Shown one piece after another: positions 55,343-64,000 of a stretch of 64,000 bases of DNA. Under the pieces are notes generated by a model. That model did no database searches, was not told where the DNA came from, and saw nothing but the letters and a program-made list of their open reading frames with translations. Source of the DNA: Ophiosphaerella korrae (lineage: Eukaryota > Ascomycota > Dothideomycetes > Pleosporales > Phaeosphaeriaceae); assembly GCA_028456385.1 (NCBI GenBank), contig JALNQF010000133.1, positions 57,098-121,097 of the forward strand, written 5' to 3'. Within the stretch, counting starts at the first letter, position 1. The number at the start of each line of letters is the position of its first letter. The position numbers and the translations under genes are program-made.

Positions 55343-57543
55343 CTAGTCTGGCATGTGTGTATCCACTAACTGGTATGTATATCTAGGAGCCGAGGGATGC
55401 ACGAAAGTATGGGGCTCAACGTGGAGAAGATGGCGTCGAAGGCTTGGAGAAGGATGGCGCAGGCCAGACCCGAGGGTCATCTGTAAACACGACGCAGAGC
55501 TGCGGATGGCAAGGAATCCCGCCCGATAGGCTGACGCATGTCGGGGTGGCCAGAATGCTTACTTGACATGGCAGTCGAGATGGCAGCCGTGGCACCTTGG
55601 AAGACCAGGCTCATGGTCAGCATGATTGCCGCTGGCAACTCTGTGCATAAAGTGAAGCTGTTCACGACATTCTGCATCATGCACAGCTCAGACAAGGATA
55701 AAGAACGAGCAACTCCGATCTGGCAGCTCGGAGATTTGATTTCGCAGTGTTCAAATGCCGTGCAATAATTCACAAGAATCGAAACACTGTTGGTCAGGCC
55801 GTGCAATATCGGATATCAGTAGGGTAGTCAAGGCTAGCACGTTGGCACTAATTAGGTATTGTGGGGCGAAAGGTGCGCTTGATTGGGACAAGCGCCTTTT
55901 TAATGCCGCCAATTCCCTGAACCTCCATCTTCCTTCCGGCGATAACCTCTCAGCCGCCCAGCTTCAGCCCTGGGTGAGCATCCATGACGCCCCGAATACT
56001 TTGGAAATCCATTACTGTTTCTGGCAGCGTCATGTTAACAACGCGACGAAATGAGGCTGTATGTCGGTCCGACTTCTTTGGGGCTTTGAGGCATCAGCAG
56101 AAGGACCTCAAGCGATCCAACACACAGTAGTAGCAGCACACCATCTTCGACGCAATAGGATTACACGTGTGCCCCTTTCAGCTCCTCTAGGCGCTAGGAT
56201 CCTTGTATCGCTCAGGGCCAGTTTCGACAGCCCGGAGGGCGAAGGGCGAAGGGCGCAGCGAACAATCAAACAAGGCTTCGTCAACACGATTGTCATTTAT
56301 CTACGATCCTCCAGGGGCAACGAGAAAAGGCGAAAGGGCTTGTACTGTGATGTGGCTTTGCTGCTTAGCGCGCATTTGCACATTGCTGCCTGTGCTAAGG
56401 GGCGAGCAACTGATTGTTGCACAGCACAAGTGCGTCAGCAAATCTGCCTATCGTCCCTTTGTTGTGTATTCTAGCATTAAGCAAAAACACCGTATGTTTT
56501 TCACTCTCGATTTTCGAATAACAAGGCCTTAGAAATAACCTGTCAGCGTACCAACCATGTCAACTCGGCAGAGGCGTATCCTTCAACGTTCGCCACAACG
56601 CGGCTATTGCCCGATCGTCATGTCGCGAATCTGCGACATGATTGCCTTGACAAGGGTGTTGGCCACTATGATGCCCTGGCAAGCACACATTGATGGTGGG
56701 CGGCCCAGGGCGCCTGGCCTGACGTTCTTTACGGACGCCACACCTAACGCAGACTACGCCGCCCTAACGCGCAGTCTACCTTGGGCAGCTTGAACATCAC
56801 ACAAGATAAGATTTGGGTGCCCAAGCATCTGGTGCCTGCGTCCTGTTACCTACTACCCGGTCACCGAGAGTCTGCCAAAGAGCCTCCAAAGGGGCGCAGC
56901 TCTAGCTAACGTTGTTTGAGGTATCATGGGGTCTGACGGTATACCTACAACAGCGAGAGAAGACACCAACGTCAAGCACATCCACATTGTGGCGTTCTAA
57001 CCTATACGTGGTTGCAAAGTCTAGGTTCACAATTAGAGGTTGAAACATATTCTGAAACTAGTCACAACAACTTTATTTCTGTTCTTTCTAGAAACCAATC
57101 AAAAACTCCGTACCAACCCAATGGAAAAGCAAAATGGGAACAGAGATTCCCAAAAGAAGTGTGCGCGCCCGCTCCACTGAAGCGGGATTGCACTGAGATA
57201 TCCATCGCATGCAATGCAACACTAAGCAAACTCTAGAGATAGAGCTACGCTTAACAAGAGGATGAGATATTCCCATGGTTGTGAGACCAGCACAAATCTA
57301 GGCAATGCAGGCTAAAACGAAGGGTAACCTAGTTCTAGGAAACCAAAGGAAAGGGGTTGTGTGGAAGGGTAGGGGTAGGGGTAGGTGCTCGGCCAACAAA
57401 CTCAACCTCAACTCCAACAAGCTTTGAAAAAGATATAAACACGATGCCTAGCAGAGTAAGATTGTTGTATGAATCGCACGAGACTTGAAGCTTACCTCCA
57501 ACACCACTCATCTCAATCATACCCCAACCGTCCCGTCCTCTTG
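55343..57543. other. 2.2-kb intergenic region with a telomere-like G tract
   Basis: No gene recognised. GGGCGAA repeats occur near 56.24 kb, and a GGGTAGGGGTAGGGGTAGG tract at 57367-57385. Confidence 0.5.
57367..57385 (+). repeat. G-tract resembling degenerate telomere repeat
   Basis: Three tandem G3-4TA units plus a final GG. Quadruplex-capable and similar to interstitial TTAGGG-type sequence, but very short. Confidence 0.6.
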
Positions 57544-57962
57544 TCAGTGGTTTTGATACGTTTCGCAACGACTGCAACCTTTCTTGTGGTCACACCCGTC
57601 GCCCAGGCAGACCGGGTTCAAGGCCCAGCTATTATCGTAAAAGCACTGACAACACACCCACCGATACTCCTTCTCGCCATGCTGGTGGTATGGGGGGTGA
57701 TCCGCGTTGAAGTGAGCTGTCAGGCCTTGGTTGTTGTTGGCATCGATATATGGAATATCCGCTGAGCAGTCTTGGGAATGCTGTGCTTTGGTATGTAGTG
57801 GCTCTAATGGGGAGCGTGCAGAATATTGGCCCCTTCCACAGTTGATGCAAATAACGACAACATCGCTGTTGTATGGGCCGTCCTTGCAATCGGCTAGTCC
57901 GTGTCAATACTTTATCAGAGCCAAATTAGAAGGGATGACTTACGGCAGAACCAGTACGGCAT
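57544..57962 (-). CDS. Small double zinc-ribbon protein
   Basis: Exons 57962-57944 (19 nt) and 57893-57544; 122 aa. The first exon supplies only MPYWFC and the first base of the next Pro codon. Splicing builds a first metal site PYWFCPDCKDGP, with CINCGRGQY as the second knuckle. The C-terminal ribbon is YRWVCCQCFYDN, then VCLGDGCDHKKGCSRCETY. CxxC pairs with a GCDHKKC-like end match a group of short fungal zinc-ribbon proteins, and a relative is encoded at 59205-59555. Such ribbons usually bind nucleic acid or protein. The His/Asn-rich middle is disordered. Function unknown; family membership is inferred from the Cys pattern. Confidence 0.7.
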
Positions 57963-59204
57963 CCTGAACTTTGATGGTATTTGTGCTTAGAAGGCAAGCC
58001 AAAGGCTCAGAGGCTTATGGAGAGTATGAGTGATGAGTGCAGTGCGCGGGATAGTGATCTTGTGCAGTGCAGAGCCCGTAGTCTTATACCCCCTCCTGGC
58101 GCTCCCGGTCTCCTTCTTGTGTTCCGACATCGTGCTATGGCAGCACCACTAAATTCTCTCCCCCGCTGCGCCCCTTTCGCCCTTCACTATGTTTTACCCT
58201 AAGGCCACCCGTGCCCTCACGATGAATGGCGAAAGCTTCATTTCCGCCTCCCCCGAAGCTGTATAGAGGTCCTTTAGTATGCCTCTCGCCGTCCGTCACA
58301 GCTGAGATGTGACTCTTAATCGTATTTATAGTATAGAATGTGGATACTGAAGGACGTTCATGGGGGTTATGAGGTCGGAGAGAGTTTGGCTAAGGAGACC
58401 GGAGACGGAGAACACAGCTCTCTATGTGTGATCAGTCACTGGACCGCCGGGGTGGGCGCATGTCAACCACGCAAGGCTGTCAGGCAAATCAGGCTACAGG
58501 CGAACTTGTTCTAGCTTAGCGCGTTGCTGAGGCAAGGCAAGGCAAGGCAAGGCTACTCAGTCCTCCTCTCGCCTTCTCGTAATCCGGCAGCCGGTGTGGC
58601 TAGAGAGTGGCTTTAGTGCTTTATTCGTAGGCTCCTTGCCTCGGACTTCACCGCAATCATCTAGTAAGATTGACCGCATTTCGACAAACTATGCAACTGT
58701 GCATTTAAGCATTTGGCCACAGCATCTGAAGAATGTTTCATGACTAACCAGGTATTTTCACCGCATGTTTCATGTACCTGCAGCAAAAACGTGGCAAGTG
58801 ACCAGGAAATGAGATATCGAAATCGCATTATCTCTTATAAGCTTGATATGCAAAGAGAGGATAAGAATCTGAGAGCCAGTCTAATCACCAGCCGACATAA
58901 AACGAACTCGAATATTTAAATGCGCAGAGATCAATATATGGATAAATAGCGTATTGAATTGATTGAAAATAGGTCTAAACTACAAGTGCAAAAGGCTGTT
59001 CAAGGACGGAAGCATGGGTATTGACTGAACACCAGCAATGCCTCAAAACCCTGAATGCTGGACCAAAGAAAGCTCCGGTAGATTGGCCAAGGATTGGTGT
59101 GGTGAACACAGACGGATGGCCAGTGTCTGCAAGTAAGAAATAGGATAGACGAGGTTGCTGATGGGAAGGCAACGAGTATGCAGTATTGGCGCGAATAGAT
59201 AGAC
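57963..59204. other. Spacer between the two zinc-ribbon genes
   Basis: Contains a (GGCAA)4 pentanucleotide repeat at 58531-58553. No additional gene seen. It may hold a 3' exon of the second zinc-ribbon gene if that gene is spliced near its stop. Confidence 0.4.
58531..58553 (+). repeat. (GGCAA)n short tandem repeat
   Basis: Four full GGCAA units plus GGC. Confidence 0.95.
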
Positions 59205-59555
59205 TCACGGCGCCTTTTCCCTTTTGCAATTATCGCACTTCTTATGATCGCAGCCCACGCATACATTTTGCCAATCGAGGTAAGGCCCTGTGCCACATGC
59301 GTGGCAAAACCAGATGATGTTCGGTTTCTTGCCACCATCCACAGGCGCTTCCCCGTGTTCAATGGTCGCCCCGGTTTGAGTGAAAAACCCGTTCGCCGAG
59401 TTTTCAAAGGGGTTTTCGATGGAAAATGTTGATGGAGTTGAAGGTTGAGAGGCACTATCGATGCCCTCAAGGCTCTCAGTGGAGTTATTGTATTTATAGT
59501 TCATTGGGAACTGGGGCTTCGAATGAAGCAAATATGTTGTATCCGTTGCGTTCAT
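59205..59555 (-). CDS. Small zinc-ribbon protein, relative of the 57.5-kb gene
   Basis: 116-aa frame. The N-terminal 75 residues are Asn/Ser/Thr-rich and disordered. The C-terminal ribbon reads IIWFCHACGTGPYLDWQNVC, then VGCDHKKCDNCKREK, with four CxxC/CxxH-type ligand groups in the same order as the neighbour's C-terminal ribbon. The stop (CCG TGA) coincides with a perfect GTGAGT donor, so the gene may instead splice into a further exon with acceptor CTTGCAG near 59131; the continuation in that frame is not family-like. Two related genes 1.2 kb apart in the same orientation suggest an old tandem duplication. Confidence 0.65.
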   Translation of the reverse strand: MNATDTTYLLHSKPQFPMNYKYNNSTESLEGIDSASQPSTPSTFSIENPFENSANGFFTQTGATIEHGEAPVDGGKKPNIIWFCHACGTGPYLDWQNVCVGCDHKKCDNCKREKAP

Positions 59556-61690
59556 GTCTTGAAAGAAGGCAGTAGAGGCACAAGAAGAGTAGTCGGGGAT
59601 TGCTTGCAGGCGATGAGGGCAAATTGAAAGGTAGTGGTTAGATGTTATATAGAACGAGACAAAAAAGCCCGTACCTGCTTTATATCTGTGTGCCTATACA
59701 GGGCAACCCTGATCCCCTCTCGCGCCAGGAATCCAGAAATACCTGAGGAGGAATAGGAGGGACTTTTGAGACAGGGCCATCGCTCAGGCCAAGGGTATAT
59801 ACACCTTAGGCGCAAGCAGTTGAGGACAGTAAACAGCCAATAAGGAAGCCGCGAGCGTCGAGAAGGACTAGACTAGGCAAATCACTAGCCACCACTAGAT
59901 AAGTGCGCAAGTATGGTATTGTGCAGGTGTCCATAGAATCATAGTAGTGTGAGCTTTTGGCAGCAAGAGTGGGTCTCGGTGATGAGGATTCAATCTATGC
60001 CTCGCGGCTTTGGTACAAAAGAAGGGAGTAATCTGGCCTGGTTTGGTAGCATACCGGTAAGCATGGTGGTCCGTCCATGAGTAAGGGGCGAGAGAGGTAG
60101 ATGATAGGTAAGGTGGGCAACGACTTCATACCGGTTAAGCGTAGGCTTAGCGATGGCGATGGGTCCGTTGCTCACGTGGTTACACGCTGTCTTACCTGGT
60201 TGCCTGCAATATTTCGTAAGGCGTAATGGTTGAAGTGTTAAAGAAACGCTACGAATAAATTCAACAAAGTTAATACTAGAATATCAACGTACCTCGGTAT
60301 TATAACAATCTATGAAAAGCAGGGTTCGATGCACTATATCGAGGCTAATGTCGGCACTTGTGATCTACCTGGTCTCTGGAATTCTTGTAGGTAGCGATAA
60401 TCCCAGAGGGCTACCAAATCTGCAGGTACGGACCGAATTTTGATAAGGCTGTGCCATAGCTCCAGGCTACCCAAGCAACTGCAAAATAACACTAGCCAGG
60501 TTATTTCGAAATTAGCCTATACACCCACAGCCTGTCTTACCTGTCATATGATAGACCGACCGGTTTTGAATGTACGACAATGTTCTGAAAGGGGCGGTAA
60601 TCTCAAACGACCAGCAGCACGATATCCGTTGTTGACCTCGTCCTAAGCTGAGAGGCTAGCGACTAAAGTCGATGTGATCCGGCGAATACCCGGCACCCAG
60701 GCCGATTTGTTTGTGAAATCTTGCTTGGAGACCTAGGCCTGCACACCGCCGGCCAGGGCTGATACCGGTGATGCACCCAATGTGGCAGTGAACCCGGGGC
60801 TTCTCATTGAGCTTGTGGGGCGTTTTTGGTCTTTGATATCTGGGCCAGTGCAGCATCGTTGCGCTACCATCTGTCGGATCACATTATGAATGGAGCAGTG
60901 TCGGGAAAGTCTGCTTTGAGTTAGAACTTCATGGGGTCTACTAAGAAGCCGCCTACTCACCGGAGTGCGATAAACTCAATACCATGTGCTGCCTAGATTA
61001 CAGATCAGAATGTAAGGCTTCGGCTATTTGTGACATGGCGGTGTATTTCGGCGTCGAAAATTTTTGAGAGGGCGCAGTAGTATATATGCCCCCCAAGATA
61101 TCAGAGCCTCACTTTAAAAGTTGCCCCGAATTGACACATTATGAGGCTCCATTTGCCCTGTGACACTCCTCCAACATGCCCTGAACCTATCTGTTGCCGA
61201 AGAGGGCAATTTCGAGCGACTTTGGGGGGCCAAAACTCGCAATCCGATTCTGGGGGCCACCTCGGGGCCATCTTTAGCGACAGGCGTGAGGCCATAGCGA
61301 CAAGGCTGTGGAAATGCGAAGATTGCCGGTGAAGGGACTTGGGCTAGCTTTGCAGTAGCGCTCTTATTCCGGAGGTCCTTCACTTTCATCGTGTAACTAC
61401 CCGTCATCATGTCGATATTCTCACCATTGACTTGCTATTACTAGCTCAACCAAGCATTGGAGTAAATCATGCCTCCCACAACGTGAATTCGTGAGTAATG
61501 CTCGAGATTTGTTGTTGTTATTGTGGGGGAGGGGAGTGTGGTGGGGTTGACCAGCGGTGATGTTTTGTCCAATGGCAGATCGGCAGATTGCTTGGCACTA
61601 CGTACCGGCGCCGCGTCATCCGACCTCCTGCACCAACCTCACGTCGTCTCCAACCTCAACGCGAGGTGCAACTTGCGCCGTCCTCCTATC
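59556..61690. other. 2.1-kb intergenic region
   Basis: No gene recognised. Short minus-strand frames at 60.66-60.96 and 61.1-61.4 kb have no motifs. No tRNA was found by eye. Confidence 0.5.
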
Positions 61691-62912
61691 ATGGCGCCTG
61701 CTCCTGTAGATTCACGACAAAAGCCTGAAGCGCGTAATGCGACACCGCTCGAACAGAAACTTGGGCAGGCGACATCCGTCATCATCCCTCTCCTCGAACT
61801 TGGTGTGATTGGCTATGTCAGCTGGGTTTTTTGCTATTTGATATGCATCCAGTATCTTATAAATCCCTCCAGCGACCTCCAAAAATCTAACATTCAACCT
61901 CGGCGGTCGACCGGTATCGCGCTCATCGTCATATACGCCATATTGCTTCTCATACTCGTCATATCATGGATGCGCCTTCTTCAGGTCATTTGGTCAAAGC
62001 CAGATATAGTACTGCCTGGTGACTTGACGCTTGAGAAGAAGGATGTAAACTCGGGGCATATGGAGCAATACGATGCATACATTTGTGACTACAAAGGGGT
62101 TCCTCTCTTCTGCAATAAATGCAATTCGTTCAAGCCGGACAGAGCCCACCACTGCAAGGAGCTGGGTCGCTGTGTCCGCAAAATGGACCACTATTGCCCT
62201 TGGGCTGGTGGAATCATTGGAGAAACAACACACAAATACTTCCTGCAGTCGGTTTTCTATGCTGCGCTTTATATTACCTATGCCTGGATCGTAGTGGCCA
62301 TTTTCTTAGCTGACCGCATGTCTAAGGTAAATCCAATTCATGCTACACCATCTAGTATCAAAGGCTGATTCTCACTAGGTTGGTTCTCACCCGGGCACCT
62401 GGATAGGTGCACTGGCTGTCAGTGTAGTCTTCTGTATATTTGGGTCTACAATGAGCTGTATGACGGGTTACAATCTCGCCATCAATTACACGTCAGTGGA
62501 AGCACTTCAACGAGGCGGTGTTTCAAATATTGCTTTCTTGATATCGAGGATGCCACATGAGCCGAAGTCGCCTCCTACCCCGCCCACCCCGTCTCATAGC
62601 GATCCTAAGAACCTTGACACCGACGATGACTGGCCTATATTGCGAATTGTACAGAGAAGCAACGGTCGCGTATTTGTCGTAATGCAGACAAAGCCGTTTC
62701 AGCATCCATGGGCAACATCCCTCATGCAAGGGTGGTCAGATACGATGGGTGAGAAACCTCTCGACTGGTTCCTCCCGCTCAAACACAGTCCATGCAAGCA
62801 AAAATCCCGGAGTGGGGAATTCAGGTGGGGAGAGGTTGTGTACGACATGGCAAGAAAATACCAAAAAGAGAACCCAGGAGTTCGACTCGCGCTTCTTGAA
62901 GGAAGGCGATAA
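61691..62912 (+). CDS. PFA5: DHHC-family palmitoyltransferase with DHYC active site (Pfa5-like)
   Basis: Membrane S-acyltransferase that palmitoylates cytosolic Cys residues. Exons 61691-62326 and 62379-62912; 389 aa. Four helices flank the catalytic Cys-rich domain: VIIPLLELGVIGYVSWVFCY and ALIVIYAILLLILVISWM before it, and SVFYAALYITYAWIVVAIFL and GALAVSVVFCIFGSTMSCM after it. The domain begins CNKCNSFKPDRAHHCKELGR and contains RKMDHYCPWAGG, so the usual DHHC is DHYC, a variant also active in Akr-type and some fungal enzymes. The TTxE equivalent is missing or altered. The C-tail carries PKSPPTPPTPSHSDP. The Pfa5 label rests on the DHYC form and layout. An upstream in-frame stretch without a convincing Met was ignored. 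Confidence 0.85.
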
Positions 62913-63920
62913 TATTTGTTGTAACTATAGCATTTTCTGGCGTTGGGGAAGATACCCTATCACGTACACATAGTCCTGGTGGGTTCAGGAGGCACATATA
63001 TTTTGACTTTAGTACAGTTTACCACAGGCGGACAAGCATGGCGTCTTGATCTGCATTACATTCAAGAGGCAGCAGCCAACCACTTCAATGTTCTTAGCAT
63101 TCTCTTTGCGCCCAAAGTGGTGAGGTTGATTGTTGGTAACACATGACGTTGCATCCACCAACCAGGTTATTGCCAACCACAGCCAGACAAATCTCAGTCC
63201 TATTCGATCCACCAATCATTTCGCCAACATGTCAGATCTGGTACGCCTTGACGCCGGTTCCCTGGTAGCCCTGTCTTGACCGCCCAGCCTTGTGAACATG
63301 CAACATCACCCATGGTTTGCGCCCGTGCCGGGCCGTAACCAGAGATGCACCTTTGGAGCCTCACAGTATGATTGCTTGCTTCTGAATAGGTGTCTTCATC
63401 GCAAGGCTAACTGTACTGGAGTTTAGTGTTGTTGCATCATCGAATGATCTTACACTCTGTTCGAGCAAGGCCACGCACAGGACCGATCGAATATCGGTCC
63501 CTTAGTATCAAGCGCTGGGTCCCATCGAACACATTACGCATATGTGGCTCTACTTCCGCACCTACTAGCCTTGTAGCTGTGTTACGGCCAGATTCCATTT
63601 AGCAAAGGGACAACTGCAACAGTCAAAGTGGTACAAAGGTGAGGAGAGAAAGCTCGCTCAAGCTCATACTCACAGAGAGGAAAGAACACCATAAATTAGA
63701 TCCAAAAGCTCGACTGGCCATGGTCTGATTCCACAGTTATACATGACGTATATTTCTACACTTCTGCACTTCAATCACGCCCCTGACCCTCCGCTCCGCG
63801 CCATCAAGCACAATGATGCAAAACCACATCTTCAGTCACTATCTCTGCCTCGCTCCTCTCAACAACCACCTCGCCCCACCCGCCCAAAAAAAACCCCAAT
63901 ACAATACCAACCCACATTCA

Positions 63921-63923
<3 letters not shown>
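62913..63923. other. Right-edge intergenic region
   Basis: No gene recognised. Composition becomes C/A-rich after 63.8 kb, leading into the microsatellite. Confidence 0.5.

Positions 63924-64000
<77 letters not shown>
63924..64000 (+). repeat. (CA)n microsatellite running off the window
   Basis: At least 38 uninterrupted CA dinucleotides, continuing beyond the right edge. Confidence 0.98.

Noticed and set aside
60310..60345. GGTTCGATGC sequence suggestive of a tRNA T-loop
   Set aside because: Flanking bases do not form a T-stem and no matching acceptor or anticodon arm is present.

Overview
The window is nuclear DNA of a filamentous ascomycete, most likely Dothideomycetes/Pleosporales. Introns are short (about 45-110 nt, GT..AG, with CTAAC/CTGAC-like branch sites), and genes are intron-split and lie on both strands. 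The conserved set includes a Sho1 osmosensor, the Cdc11-type septin, the Och1 mannosyltransferase, an annexin with a Gly-Gln-Tyr-Pro head, a RO10-like dynactin subunit and a HET-domain fragment. The species call is inference from protein style; no database was searched. Exon joins were worked out by hand and checked for reading-frame consistency.

Layout. 1-10.8 kb is gene-dense housekeeping DNA: NAD(P)HX epimerase (-, cut by the window edge), mitochondrial ribosomal protein S16 (+), a vacuolar-type amino acid transporter (-), RO10-like dynactin subunit (+), SHO1 (+), a Siw14/IphP-type phosphatase (+) and a ten-exon PQ-loop membrane protein (-) that seems to contain a 1-nt exon. 10.8-15.0 kb has no recognisable gene. 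15.0-22.5 kb carries septin CDC11 (-), the PROPPIN HSV2 (+), ceramide synthase LAG1 (-) and a Bax-inhibitor-1 family protein (-).

22.5-42.7 kb is a more AT-rich accessory island. It holds a truncated TPR array, a small AbiEii/MNT-like nucleotidyltransferase (+) converging on an endonuclease/exonuclease/phosphatase-fold protein (-), a truncated HET domain, a MYND-finger protein, an OsmC-like protein, and then the most interesting block. That block contains two paralogous protein kinases with conserved intron positions and a shared HGD catalytic loop. Between them are a CorA-like two-TM membrane protein and a 65-aa three-exon mini-gene. HeLo-like coding debris sits upstream of kinase 1, and a possible kinase relic upstream of kinase 2. 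This fits the turnover-prone self/non-self recognition (NLR/HET-like) gene complement of fungi. A shared function is inference.

42.7-64 kb returns to ordinary content: a conserved Ascomycota LRR-like protein (+), OCH1 (+), a low-complexity protein with a conserved C-terminus (-), an annexin (+), an alpha-arrestin with a PPxY motif (-), two small related zinc-ribbon proteins (-) and a DHYC-type palmitoyltransferase (+). The window ends inside a (CA)n microsatellite.

Several genes on both strands share a compositional signature: the coding strand is C-rich in the 5' part and flips to G-rich toward the 3' end.
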